Below are positions 25,179 through 34,160 of a DNA stretch of 51,733 nt, piece after piece. The notes under the pieces were generated by a model. It saw only the letters and a list, made by a program, of their open reading frames with translations. It made no database searches and was not told where the DNA came from. The number at the start of each line of letters is the position of its first letter. The stretch's first letter is position 1. The position numbers and the translations under genes are program-made. Origin of the DNA: Cryobacterium suzukii (lineage in GTDB: Bacteria > Actinomycetota > Actinomycetes > Actinomycetales > Microbacteriaceae); assembly GCF_004403185.1 (NCBI RefSeq), contig NZ_SOHJ01000012.1, positions 1-51,733 on the forward strand. Reading direction: 5' to 3'.

Positions 25179-26579
25179 ATGTCGATATCTGTTGAAAAAA
25201 CACACGTAGCTAACGCTCTGGTCGGAGAGCCCGAGGTTCTCGAAGACGGCCTCGCGCAGCACCCCTCCTGGCTCAGCCTCAAGGCAGCGGCGACCTCACT
25301 GCAGGCTGTGCAGTCGCAGGACGGGTCGATTACGGACGCCGAACGGCACGCGGATGCTGAGGCTTCCGTTTCGCGCATCACCGCGGCCCTCAACGACCTC
25401 GCGCCGCAGTTCGCACACGACGCCGCGTATCTGACGGCTCTGGTCGTGGACTTCGACCGCTGGGCGTCGGACGGATTCGGCGTGCCCGACTTCTACGACT
25501 CCCTGATGGCCTTCCAGCCGCAGCAGCACCGCGTGAACGGACTGCGCCACCTCGTGGTGTTTCCGATGTACACGCAAAACGGCAGCGCCAATCGCTTGGT
25601 CGAAGCCGTTCTGATCGAGGTCATCTGGCCGGAATTCATCGGCGAACTCGAAGCCGGCTACACGAACAAGCTGTTCGTACCGATTCGTTTTCTCGATTTC
25701 ACCCCGGGTTACGACACCAACTCGGCCGTGCTATTCCCCGAGACGGTCGCGATGCGCGAGATTCCCACGTTCACCTGGGGGGCGATCTTCGCCGACCGCG
25801 AAGCCGCCCGTTTTCGCCGAGTCGTGCGCGCGGCGGCCGACATCACCCGGCTCGAGCTGCCCACCGAGGCCGCCGCGCTACTGGGCGACCAGCACCTGAC
25901 CGAAGAGACCTTCGTGATGTGGGACCTCATCCACGACCGCACGCACATGCGCGGAGACCTGCCGTTCGACCCGTTCATGATCAAGCAGCGCATGCCGTTC
26001 TTTCTCTATTCGCTCGAGGAGTTGCGCTGCGACCTGACCGCTTTTCGCGAATCGGTCACGATTGAAGGCAGTGAGCTGGCGAGCCCCGAGGCGCGTCGGC
26101 ACGCGAAACTGGTGCAGTACGCGGTCATCTTCGACCGCATCTTTCGGTTCGCGATCACCGGCAACCGGGTGCGCAACTATGACGGCCTCGGCGGTCAGCT
26201 ATTGTTCGCCTGGATGCACCAGCATGGCGTGCTGCACTGGACCGACACCCGCCTCAGCTTTGACTGGGACGCCGTGCCCGAGGTGGTCATCGCTCTCGGA
26301 GCGCAGATCGACGAGCTGTACTGGGCGTCGATCGACCGACCGAAGAAGGCACACTGGCTCGCGGCCTACGAGATGATCTCGAAGACCCTCACCCCGAACC
26401 CGGCGTCCACCTGGGCCCGCGGGCTGCCGCTCGAGGTGCTCGCCGGAGCGCCGAAGGGCTACACCGATCAGGTTCTCGACGACGAATTCCCGCTGTCGAT
26501 GTTCTTCGAGGCGCTCGAGAAGAAGATGCGCACGGTCATCGAGTCCACGGCCGGTATCACCGGCAGCGCGGTCGACTAG
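25179..26579 (+). CDS. DUF6421 family protein
   Basis: A 466-residue soluble protein whose sequence matches the actinobacterial DUF6421 family as I know it: HPSWLSLKAA, GVPDFYDSLMAFQPQQHRVNGLRHL, YDTNSAVLFPETVAMRE, HDRTHMRGDLPFDPFMIKQR and the C-terminal DEFPLSMFFEALEKK are all conserved blocks. The function of the family is not known. WDLIHDRTHMRGD has His and Asp residues spaced like a metal site, which would fit an enzyme, but this is a guess. GGAGG lies six bases before the ATG at 25179; longer in-frame N-termini lack this. Its stop codon overlaps the GTG of the next SDR gene (TAGTG), so the two proteins probably act together. Confidence 0.88.
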   Translation: MSISVEKTHVANALVGEPEVLEDGLAQHPSWLSLKAAATSLQAVQSQDGSITDAERHADAEASVSRITAALNDLAPQFAHDAAYLTALVVDFDRWASDGFGVPDFYDSLMAFQPQQHRVNGLRHLVVFPMYTQNGSANRLVEAVLIEVIWPEFIGELEAGYTNKLFVPIRFLDFTPGYDTNSAVLFPETVAMREIPTFTWGAIFADREAARFRRVVRAAADITRLELPTEAAALLGDQHLTEETFVMWDLIHDRTHMRGDLPFDPFMIKQRMPFFLYSLEELRCDLTAFRESVTIEGSELASPEARRHAKLVQYAVIFDRIFRFAITGNRVRNYDGLGGQLLFAWMHQHGVLHWTDTRLSFDWDAVPEVVIALGAQIDELYWASIDRPKKAHWLAAYEMISKTLTPNPASTWARGLPLEVLAGAPKGYTDQVLDDEFPLSMFFEALEKKMRTVIESTAGITGSAVD

Positions 26580-27250
26580 TGAATGCCAGTCCGGCCGTTG
26601 CTGGTCGCACCGTGCTGATCGCCGGTGCGACCAGCACGGCCGGTCTGGCCGTAGCCGCTTCACTAGCGGGTGCCGGCGCGCGAGTCGTCGCCGTCGGCTC
26701 CAACCTCAAACGCCTCCAGTCGGTGCTCGCCGCAGCACCGAAGGCGGCGCTCTACGAGTGTGATCTCACTGACTTCGACGCGGTGACCGCGCTGGCCTCA
26801 GCGACCGGCCCCATCGATGGCTTGATTCATCTGGTAGGCGGATGGCGCGGCGGAGGCGGGCTCGCCGGCCAGACCGACGAGGACTGGGACTTTCTGCACT
26901 CTCACGTCGTCGCCACCCTGCGCAACACCACCCGGGCCTTCAACGCCGACCTGCTTGCGTCATCGGCCGGACGCCTCGCGATTGTGTCGAGCGTGTCCGT
27001 GGACCGGCCAGCTGCTGGCGGCGCGAATTATGCGGCGGCGAAGTCCGCGGCCGAAACGTGGGTGCGCGCGGTCGGAGCGGGTTTTGCGAAAGCCGGGGAC
27101 AGTGCCGCGGCGGTGATTTTCGTCGTGCGGTCGCTCGACGGGCTCGAAACCGAGCTGGCTACCCGCGTGACGGGGCTGTGGGACGAGACGGCGGCATCCG
27201 CCAACGGCAGTCGGGTTGTGCTGGTGTCGGAGGACCCCGCTAGCGTGTAG
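26579..27250 (+). CDS. SDR family protein, coupled to DUF6421
   Basis: A short, 223-residue SDR. The Rossmann motif is altered to GATSTAGLA (residues 16-24 or so), NNAG is replaced by HLVGGW, and the active-site pair is NYAAAKSA with Ser in VSSVSV upstream. These changes suggest an atypical SDR. The GTG at 26579 shares a base with the TAG stop of DUF6421, a sign of coupled translation. A sensor kinase gene follows by two bases, although it seems to have its own promoter inside the end of this gene. Substrate unknown; likely a dedicated partner of DUF6421. Confidence 0.85.
   Translation: MNASPAVAGRTVLIAGATSTAGLAVAASLAGAGARVVAVGSNLKRLQSVLAAAPKAALYECDLTDFDAVTALASATGPIDGLIHLVGGWRGGGGLAGQTDEDWDFLHSHVVATLRNTTRAFNADLLASSAGRLAIVSSVSVDRPAAGGANYAAAKSAAETWVRAVGAGFAKAGDSAAAVIFVVRSLDGLETELATRVTGLWDETAASANGSRVVLVSEDPASV
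27241..27246 (+). promoter_or_regulatory. -10 element, leaderless promoter of the sensor kinase gene
   Basis: TAGCGT overlaps the last codons of the SDR gene and stands six bases before the kinase ATG at 27253, which has no Shine-Dalgarno. The same layout is seen before several other genes here. Confidence 0.4.
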
Positions 27251-27252
27251 TC

Positions 27253-28584
27253 ATGAGCTCCACCGACTCCCACCTCAGCTACGAGTGGCAGCGGCCCAGC
27301 CCCGTCGGGCCGAGCCTGCGAAAAGACCTGTGGGTTGCGCTGGTTCTGGCCGGCGCTACCGCCCTAAGCGTCTCACTCACTCGCAGCGCCGGCGTCTTCA
27401 CCGAAGCGCCAGTCTGGCAAGTGGCGCTCTGGGTAGCGCTCATCAGCCTGCCGCTCGCGCTACGTCGTCGGTGGCCCGAAATTGTGGCCATAACGGCATC
27501 CGTGGTCTTCACCGCTGGCACAATGCTCGAGGCGAGCGACATGCTTTTCTCCAATATCTGCCTCTACATTGCCATTTATTCGGTCGGAGCCTGGAGCCGC
27601 CACCGCGTTGCCGCCAAGTGGGTGCGGGTCGCGATCGTTGCCGGCATGTTCATCTGGCTGTTCGCGCAGATCATGGTGCAGGCCAACCAGATGACCATGA
27701 TGCCCGAGCTCTCGCGCGACGGCTTCTTCTCGCCCTACGCGGCATTCGGGGTGTTGCAGGTCTTCATCAACCTGGTCTACTTCGGTGCGGCCTGGTATTT
27801 TGGGGAATCCGCGTGGAACTCCGCCCGCAATAACGCCGCACTGGAGAACAGTACAGCCGAGCTCGCCGCCGAGCGGGAACGCAATGCCGCCCAGGCGATC
27901 ACACTGGAACGCGTGCGCATCGCCCGCGAGTTGCACGACGTCGTCGCCCACCACGTGTCGGTCATGGGCGTGCAGGCCGGCGCTGCCCGCCGCATCCTCT
28001 CCAGCGATCCGCGGCAGGCCGCCGACGCGCTGACCATCATCGAACAAAGCGCACGCAGCGCCGTTGACGAGCTGCACACCATGCTCGGCGCACTGCGCGG
28101 TGACGACGCCCAGGGCGCTGAACCGACCAGCCAGAGCAGCAGCACCCGCGGCATCGCCCAACTCGATGAGCTCGCCGACGAAAGCCGCATCGCCGGCATT
28201 CCCGTGCGCCTGTCGATCGTCGGCGACGAACGGGCGATTCCTGCGACCATCGGCCTGAGCATCTATCGCATCGCCCAGGAAGCCCTGACCAACACCCGCA
28301 AACACGCCGGCCCCGGCGTCAGCACCGAGTTGCGGCTGCGCTACGAAACGGATGCCGTCGAGCTCGAGATAACCGACGACGGAGTCGGCCCCCGACGGCA
28401 ATTCGCTGCGGTCCCGCCGGGCGGCGGTTCCCGGGAGGCCACCGGCCACACGACCGGGCTCGGCCAGCGCGGCATGCGCGAACGGGTCTCTGCTGTCGGC
28501 GGCGAACTGCACCTCGGTGGTCGGCCACGCGGCGGTTACCTCGTGCGTGCTCGGTTTCCCCTCATGAAACGAGAGACGGTATGA
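27253..28584 (+). CDS. sensor histidine kinase (NarL/DesK-type, HisKA_3)
   Basis: A 443-residue membrane kinase. About five hydrophobic helices occupy residues 25-185 with only short loops, so it likely senses the membrane or a small hydrophobic ligand rather than binding in a large outer domain. A coiled segment then leads to the HisKA_3 helix with the phosphorylated His228 in ARELHDVVAHH. The ATP-binding domain shows AQEALTNTRKHA (N box) and a GLGQRGMRERV G2 box near the end. It overlaps the response regulator gene by four bases. The pair stands immediately upstream of an ABC-2 exporter operon and probably controls it, as in antibiotic or membrane-stress modules. Confidence 0.93.
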   Translation: MSSTDSHLSYEWQRPSPVGPSLRKDLWVALVLAGATALSVSLTRSAGVFTEAPVWQVALWVALISLPLALRRRWPEIVAITASVVFTAGTMLEASDMLFSNICLYIAIYSVGAWSRHRVAAKWVRVAIVAGMFIWLFAQIMVQANQMTMMPELSRDGFFSPYAAFGVLQVFINLVYFGAAWYFGESAWNSARNNAALENSTAELAAERERNAAQAITLERVRIARELHDVVAHHVSVMGVQAGAARRILSSDPRQAADALTIIEQSARSAVDELHTMLGALRGDDAQGAEPTSQSSSTRGIAQLDELADESRIAGIPVRLSIVGDERAIPATIGLSIYRIAQEALTNTRKHAGPGVSTELRLRYETDAVELEITDDGVGPRRQFAAVPPGGGSREATGHTTGLGQRGMRERVSAVGGELHLGGRPRGGYLVRARFPLMKRETV

Positions 28585-29276
28585 GCGACCCGACCGGAAT
28601 CCGCGTGCTCCTCGTCGACGACCAGGCGCTGGTGCGCGCCGGGTTCCGCATCATTCTGCACTCCGAGCCTGGCATCCACGTCGTCGGTGAGGCCGCCGAC
28701 GGCGCCGCAGCCCTCGACCTGGCCCGCACCCTCCACCCCGACGTCATCTGCATGGACGTGCAGATGCCCGGCGTCGACGGACTCACCGCCACCCGGTCCA
28801 TCGTCGACGACCCGTCGATCCACGCCGGCGTACTCATGCTCACGACCTTCGACCGCGAGGACTACCTCTTTGCCGCGCTGCAGCACGGTGCCAGCGGGTT
28901 CATCCTGAAGAACTCCACACCCGAGGCGCTGATCGAGGCCGTGCAGGTGCTGGCCCGTGGTGACGCCCTGCTGGCTCCCGACGTCACCCGGCGTGTAATT
29001 GAGCGGTGCGTGAACCCGGGCGGGGCATCCGTTTTGGCCGCTAACCCGCCCAAAGCACTGCACGAGCTGACCGAACGTGAGTCCGAGGTGTTTGCGCTGC
29101 TCGCCCAGGGGCTGGCCAACGCTGAAATTGCCACGCAGCTCTTTCTCGGTGAGGCCACGGTGAAATCGCACGTGTCCAAGGTGCTGATGAAGCTAGGCCT
29201 GCGCGACCGCATTCAAGCCGTCGTCTACGCCTACGAGCACGGCGTCATCGTGCCCGGCGGCGCGCTCAAAGCGTAG
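28581..29276 (+). CDS. response regulator, NarL/LuxR family
   Basis: A 231-residue two-domain regulator. The receiver domain (about 6-122) has the acidic pocket VLLVDDQALVRAGF, the phosphorylated Asp59 in CMDVQMPG, and the conserved Lys in FILKNSTPEALIEAV. The LuxR helix-turn-helix (about 160-222) is LTERESEVFALLAQGLANAE with EATVKSHVSKVLMKL as recognition helix. It is coupled to the kinase gene by an ATGA overlap. Two identical palindromes just beyond its stop may be its own binding sites in front of the exporter genes. Confidence 0.94.
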   Translation: MSDPTGIRVLLVDDQALVRAGFRIILHSEPGIHVVGEAADGAAALDLARTLHPDVICMDVQMPGVDGLTATRSIVDDPSIHAGVLMLTTFDREDYLFAALQHGASGFILKNSTPEALIEAVQVLARGDALLAPDVTRRVIERCVNPGGASVLAANPPKALHELTERESEVFALLAQGLANAEIATQLFLGEATVKSHVSKVLMKLGLRDRIQAVVYAYEHGVIVPGGALKA

Positions 29277-29280
29277 CTCC

Positions 29281-29316
29281 TCCGCCAGGCGGAGACCGGT
29301 TCACCCGCCAGGCGGA
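29281..29316. repeat. two tandem palindromes CCGCCAGGCGGA, 23 bp apart
   Basis: CCGCCAGGCGGA at 29282-29293 is repeated exactly at 29305-29316; each is a palindrome around one A, and the first extends to CTCCGCCAGGCGGAG. A 23-bp offset puts both on nearly the same helix face. They lie in the 96-bp gap between the response regulator and the ABC exporter. They may be regulator binding sites or a compact terminator; there is no T-run. Confidence 0.55.
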
Positions 29317-29372
29317 TGTGGCAGCCCGCTGTCCCGCGCTACCGTGAAGGCACGCACAACGAAAGGGCGCGC

Positions 29373-30257
29373 ATGCTCGACATCAGGGGAGTCACCAAGA
29401 GCTATGGCACGAGAGAGGTACTCACCGACGTGAGTTTCACTGTCGGGGACGGCCGCATGACCGGCTTCGTCGGCGCGAACGGCGCCGGTAAGACCACGAC
29501 GATGCGCATCATTCTCGGTGTGCTCTCGCCCGATACGGGCACCGTTCTCATCGACGGCACGCCAGTAACCGCGAACGACCGCCGCAGGTTCGGCTACATG
29601 CCAGAGGAACGCGGCCTTTACCCCAAGATGAAAGTCGCCGAGCAGCTGGTCTACCTGGCCCGCCTGCACGGGCTGTCACCGGCATCCGCTCGCCGCAACA
29701 CCGATGATCTGCTCGAGCGTCTCGGTCTCGGCGCGCGCGCCGGCGACACCGTCGAGTCGCTCTCACTCGGCAACCAGCAACGCGCCCAGATCGCCGCCGC
29801 GCTCGTACACGACCCCGAGTTTCTCGTGCTCGATGAGCCATTCTCTGGCCTCGACCCCCTGGCGGTGGAGGTCGTGATGAGCGTGCTCGCCGGCTACGCC
29901 GCCCAGGGCACGCCCGTGCTGTTTTCCTCGCACCAGCTCGATATTGTCGAACGGCTCTGCGACGACCTCGTCATCATCGCCGACGGCGAAATTCGCGCGA
30001 ACGGCTCCCGCGAGGCCCTGCGCGAGCAGCACAGCAGCCCCCGATTCGAGATTCGCACGGCGGGTGACACCGGCTGGATCCGGTCAGAGCCGGGCATCAC
30101 CGTGATCGACTTCGACGGCGACTTCGCCGTTTTTGAAGCCGAAACGGATGCCGCCAGCCAGGCCGTTCTGCACCACGCGATCACGCTCGGCGCAGTCCAT
30201 ACTTTCAGTCAGCAAAGACCGTCACTCGCCACCATCTTCAAGGAGGTCATCGCGTGA
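29373..30257 (+). CDS. ABC exporter ATP-binding protein (NatA-like)
   Basis: A 294-residue ATPase for an ABC-2 type exporter. Walker A is GANGAGKTT (about 35-43), the signature LSLGNQQRAQIAAAL near 132-146, Walker B FLVLDEPFSGLDP near 152-164 and the switch His in FSSHQLDIVE. A C-terminal domain of about 85 residues resembles the NatA/YhaQ tail (DUF4162). AAGGG precedes the ATG at 29373 and the protein then begins MLDIRGVTKSYG, standard for the family; the longer frame is rejected. It overlaps the permease gene by four bases. Likely substrates are sodium ions, a peptide or a drug; the upstream two-component system probably controls it. Confidence 0.93.
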   Translation: MLDIRGVTKSYGTREVLTDVSFTVGDGRMTGFVGANGAGKTTTMRIILGVLSPDTGTVLIDGTPVTANDRRRFGYMPEERGLYPKMKVAEQLVYLARLHGLSPASARRNTDDLLERLGLGARAGDTVESLSLGNQQRAQIAAALVHDPEFLVLDEPFSGLDPLAVEVVMSVLAGYAAQGTPVLFSSHQLDIVERLCDDLVIIADGEIRANGSREALREQHSSPRFEIRTAGDTGWIRSEPGITVIDFDGDFAVFEAETDAASQAVLHHAITLGAVHTFSQQRPSLATIFKEVIA

Positions 30258-31363
30258 GCACCACACGCCCGGTGCACACCGCACCCACCTTCGCCCAGAG
30301 CGTCTGGCTGGTTTCCAACCGCGAGATCACGGCACGCCTCCGCAGCAAGTCCTTTCTCATCGCGACCGGCATTCTGCTACTCATCTCCGTGGCGTCGGTC
30401 ATCGTCGGCAGTCTGGTCAGCCAGAATGAAAGCCTGACCAAGGTCGCCGTGGTAGGCACGGCCATCAGCGTCGTCGAACAAACCGAAGCCTTCGATATCG
30501 TCGAATCCGACACCGTCACAGACGCCGAAGCACTCGTGCGCGACGGCACCGTCGACGCGGCCGTTGTGCCATCGGACAGCGCCGATTCGCTGCTCGGTAT
30601 CACGGTGATCGCCCTGGATTCGGCGCCGATCGATGTTCTCGGCACGCTGAGTGTGAGCCCCGATGTAAAAATTCTCGAGCCGGCCTCGCAAGACGGTTTT
30701 CTCGCCTACCTCGTTGCCATCGGCTTTGGCATCATCTTTCTCATGTCGGCGACCACCTTCGGCGCCACCATCGCCCAGAGTGTGGTCGAAGAGAAGCAGA
30801 CCCGCATCGTCGAGATTCTCATGTCGACCATCTCGGTGCGGGCACTGCTGGCCGGCAAGGTGCTCGGCAACAGCCTCATGGCGTTCGGACAGATCGTGTC
30901 TATCGGCCTGCTGGTATCGATCGGCCTGGCGGTGACGGGGCAACGGGTGCTCCTGGCCGATGTCGGCCCGGCCATCGTCTGGTTCGCCGTGTTCTTCGCC
31001 TTCGGATTCGTGCTGCTGGCCGCGCTCTATGCGGCAACGGCGTCGATGGTTTCCCGGCAGGAAGACGTGGGCTCGGCGACCTCACCGGTGCTGTTCCTCG
31101 TCATGATCCCCTATTTCATGGTGGTCTTCTTTAACGACAACCCGCTCGTGTTGGCAATCATGTCGTACGTGCCGTTCTCGGCCCCGGTTGGCATGCCGGT
31201 GCGCATCTTCCTCGGTGACGCCGAATGGTGGGAGCCCGTGCTCTCACTGATCGTGCTGGCCCTGTCGACGATGGTGGTGATTCTGATCGGGTCGCGCATC
31301 TACTCCAACGCCCTGCTGCGAATGGGCGCCCGCGTCTCGCTGCGCGAGGCCCTGCACAAGTAA
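30254..31363 (+). CDS. ABC-2 type exporter permease (NatB-like)
   Basis: A 369-residue permease with one N-terminal helix (about 35-55), a large extracytoplasmic domain (about 60-155) and five to six C-terminal helices (about 165-355). This is the NatB/YhaP layout. The motif SVVEEKQTRIVEILMSTISVRALLAGK near 175-200 is the cytosolic coupling segment typical of ABC2_membrane_3 proteins. It is coupled to the ATPase gene, completing a two-component exporter downstream of a two-component regulatory system. Confidence 0.92.
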   Translation: MSTTRPVHTAPTFAQSVWLVSNREITARLRSKSFLIATGILLLISVASVIVGSLVSQNESLTKVAVVGTAISVVEQTEAFDIVESDTVTDAEALVRDGTVDAAVVPSDSADSLLGITVIALDSAPIDVLGTLSVSPDVKILEPASQDGFLAYLVAIGFGIIFLMSATTFGATIAQSVVEEKQTRIVEILMSTISVRALLAGKVLGNSLMAFGQIVSIGLLVSIGLAVTGQRVLLADVGPAIVWFAVFFAFGFVLLAALYAATASMVSRQEDVGSATSPVLFLVMIPYFMVVFFNDNPLVLAIMSYVPFSAPVGMPVRIFLGDAEWWEPVLSLIVLALSTMVVILIGSRIYSNALLRMGARVSLREALHK

Positions 31364-31404
31364 GACCGTGGGCGACGGCCAGCCGAATGCGGGAGGATGG
31401 ACGA

Positions 31405-32469
31405 GTGACCCAACTCCATGATCTGTCCTCCCGCGGTTTTGCCTCCGACAACTACTCCGGAATCCATCCGGAAATCCTGGAAGCAATGGCCCAGGCCAAC
31501 GGTGCTCACCAGATCGCCTACGGCGAAGACGTCTATACGGCCCGGCTGCAGGAGGTCTTCGCCCGACAGTTCGGCGCGGGCATCGAAGCTTTTCCGGTGT
31601 TCAACGGCACCGGCGCCAACGTCACCGGGCTGCAGTCGATGCTGCCACGCTGGGGCGCCGTGATCTGCGCGGCCACCGCGCACATCCACAACGACGAGGG
31701 CGGCGCGCCCGAACACGTCGGCGGGTTCAAACTGCTTCCGGTGATCACCTCCGACGGCAAGCTCACCCCGGAACTCATCGACCAGGAGGCCTGGGGTTGG
31801 GGCGATGAGCACCGCGCCCAGCCGCTCGTCGTGGCAATCACCCAGACCACCGAGCTTGGCACCGCGTACACGGTTGACGAGGTGCGCGCGATCGCCGATC
31901 ACGCCCACTCCAAAGGCATGACGCTGCACATGGACGGTGCTCGCATCTCCAACGCGGCGGCGAGCCTCGGGGTGCCGCTGCGCGCCTTCACACGCGATGC
32001 CGGCGTCGACGTGCTCAGCTTTGGCGGCACCAAGAACGGCATGATGCTCGGTGAGTGCATCGTGGTATTGAACCCGGCGGCATCCACCGGTCTGAAATTT
32101 CTTCGCAAGTCGAACATGCAGCTCTCCAGCAAGATGCGTTTCATCTCCGCGCAACTCATCGCGCTGCTCGACGGCGATCTGTGGCTGCGCAACGCCTCCC
32201 ACTCGAACGCCATGGCCGCTCGGCTGCGCGGTGCGCTCGAGACCGGGCTCGCCCAGGGAACCATTACCGGGCTGGCCTTCAACCAGGCCACCCAGGCAAA
32301 CGCCATTTTCGCCACTCTGCCCGCCGGCGTCGCCGACCGGCTGCGCGAATCCTTTCGCTTCTATGACTGGGACGCCACCAAGAACGAGGTGCGCTGGATG
32401 TGCGGCTTCGACACCACCGAGGACGACATCGACACGTTCGTGGCCGCGATCACCCGGGAGTTGTCGTGA
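31405..32469 (+). CDS. ltaE: low-specificity L-threonine aldolase
   Basis: A 354-residue PLP enzyme of fold type I that splits L-threonine or L-allo-threonine to glycine and acetaldehyde. Landmarks are FASDNYSGIHPEIL at the N-terminus, GEDVYTARLQEVFARQFG near 35-52, HMDGARISNAAASLGV near 175-190, and the PLP lysine Lys210 in SFGGTKNGMM. The GTG at 31405 is used because GGGAGG lies eight bases upstream; an earlier in-frame start would extend into the exporter gene. Its TGA overlaps the GTG of the acyl-CoA ligase gene. Confidence 0.92.
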   Translation: MTQLHDLSSRGFASDNYSGIHPEILEAMAQANGAHQIAYGEDVYTARLQEVFARQFGAGIEAFPVFNGTGANVTGLQSMLPRWGAVICAATAHIHNDEGGAPEHVGGFKLLPVITSDGKLTPELIDQEAWGWGDEHRAQPLVVAITQTTELGTAYTVDEVRAIADHAHSKGMTLHMDGARISNAAASLGVPLRAFTRDAGVDVLSFGGTKNGMMLGECIVVLNPAASTGLKFLRKSNMQLSSKMRFISAQLIALLDGDLWLRNASHSNAMAARLRGALETGLAQGTITGLAFNQATQANAIFATLPAGVADRLRESFRFYDWDATKNEVRWMCGFDTTEDDIDTFVAAITRELS

Positions 32470-34151
32470 CCTTCAAGCACCAGCCGTGGCTGGCCTCGTA
32501 CGCGCCCGGTGTTCCCGACACGATCGCCGAGACCACCGAAACCCTCACCGACATGATGGAGACCTCGGCGAAGCGGTTTGCGCCGGCCGTCGCACTGGAT
32601 TTCTTCGGCTCCAGCACCACCTACGCCGAGCTCGGTGAGCAGATCTCTCGCGCCGCGAACGGCCTGCGCAAACTTGGCGTGAGCCCGGGCGACCGCGTTG
32701 CCCTCGTGTTGCCGAACTGTCCGCAGCACGTCGTCGCCTTTTACGCCGTGCTGCGCCTCGGTGCCATCGTGGTCGAGCACAATCCGCTCTACACCGACCG
32801 AGAACTGCGCCATCAGTTCGAAGACCACGGCGCGCGCGTTGCGATCGTCTGGGACAAGGTCTATGAGTCGGTGCGCACGTTTCCCAAAGACATGGGCGTA
32901 GCGGATGTCGTCACCGTCGACCTCACGCGTGCCATGCCGTTCTCGAAACGGCTGGCCCTCAAACTGCCGATCAAGAAGGCGCAGGACGCCCGCGCTTCGC
33001 TCACCGCCGGGCCCGGAAAGGGCGCGATCAGCTGGGAGTCGATCGTGGGTGCTCGCAAACTGCATCCGTCACACCAGCGGCCTGTGCTCACGGATACGGC
33101 CGTGCTGCAGTACACGAGCGGCACGACCGGTGCTCCGAAGGGCGCCATCCTGAGCCATTACAACCTGCGCGCAAATGCCGCGCAGGGTTCCGCCTGGGTG
33201 GCAGGTCTCCGCCCCGGCGATGAGACCGTTTACGGTGTTCTGCCGATGTTCCACGCCTACGGCCTCACTCTCTGCCTCACGTTCGCGATGAGCATCGGCG
33301 CCCGTCTCGTGCTGTTTCCGAAGTTCGACGAGAAGCTCGTGCTCGACGCGGCCAAGCACGCACCGCCCACCTTTCTGCCAGCGGTACCACCGATCTACGA
33401 TCGCTTAGTCACGGCCGCGGCGAAGAAAAAGGTGAGCCTCGCGGGCATCCGCTTTGCTATTTCGGGTGCGATGAACCTGCCGGTGTCCATTGTGGAACGC
33501 TGGGAGACGGCCACCGGCGGACTGCTGGTCGAGGGTTACGGCATGACCGAGGCGTCACCGATCGTCGCCGGCAACCCGATCGGCCCGAGCCGACGCCCCG
33601 GAACGGTCGGTGTGCCCTTTCCGAGCACCGATATTCGCGTGGTCGATCCGGAGAACCCCACGATCGAGCGCGGCTTCGACGAGGAGGGCGAGCTGCTCGT
33701 AGCCGGCCCCCAGGTCTTCTCCGGCTATTGGGATCGCCCGAGCGAGAGCGCCGAGGTGCTGCTGCCCGGCGGCTGGCTGCGCACCGGTGACATCGTGCGG
33801 GTCTCCGCTGACGGCTTCATCACCATCGTCGACCGCCTGAAGGAACTCATCATTACCGGCGGTTTCAATGTGTCGCCGTCCGAGGTCGAAGAGACCCTGC
33901 TCTCGCATCCCGACATCACGGACGCGGCCGCGGTCGGGCTGCCGAGCCCGAACGGCGGCGAAGACGTCGTGGCGGTCGTAGTGCTGCGGCCAGGTGTCGA
34001 ACTCGACGTTTCCGCGGTGCGCGAGTACTGCCGCACCCGGCTGTCGTCCTACAAGGTGCCGCGCCGCATCGTGGAGGTCGACGACCTGCCGCGCAGCCTG
34101 CTCGGCAAGGTGCTGCGCCGCGAGGTGCGCAACCGCCTGCAGGGAAAATAA
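32466..34151 (+). CDS. fadD: long-chain fatty acid--CoA ligase (AMP-binding family)
   Basis: A 561-residue adenylate-forming enzyme that activates a fatty acid to acyl-AMP and then to acyl-CoA. The P-loop is YTSGTTGAPKGA (near 218-229), the A5 motif GYGMTEASP near 358, the hinge and A8 motif WLRTGDIVRVSADGFITIVDR near 440-460, and the catalytic lysine in LPRSLLGKVLRREV near the C-terminus. It starts at a GTG overlapping the aldolase stop (GTGA). Long-chain specificity is inferred from overall likeness to FadD. It converges on a lipoprotein gene with nine bases between the stops. Confidence 0.92.
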   Translation: MTFKHQPWLASYAPGVPDTIAETTETLTDMMETSAKRFAPAVALDFFGSSTTYAELGEQISRAANGLRKLGVSPGDRVALVLPNCPQHVVAFYAVLRLGAIVVEHNPLYTDRELRHQFEDHGARVAIVWDKVYESVRTFPKDMGVADVVTVDLTRAMPFSKRLALKLPIKKAQDARASLTAGPGKGAISWESIVGARKLHPSHQRPVLTDTAVLQYTSGTTGAPKGAILSHYNLRANAAQGSAWVAGLRPGDETVYGVLPMFHAYGLTLCLTFAMSIGARLVLFPKFDEKLVLDAAKHAPPTFLPAVPPIYDRLVTAAAKKKVSLAGIRFAISGAMNLPVSIVERWETATGGLLVEGYGMTEASPIVAGNPIGPSRRPGTVGVPFPSTDIRVVDPENPTIERGFDEEGELLVAGPQVFSGYWDRPSESAEVLLPGGWLRTGDIVRVSADGFITIVDRLKELIITGGFNVSPSEVEETLLSHPDITDAAAVGLPSPNGGEDVVAVVVLRPGVELDVSAVREYCRTRLSSYKVPRRIVEVDDLPRSLLGKVLRREVRNRLQGK

Positions 34152-34160
34152 GCTGCGCAG

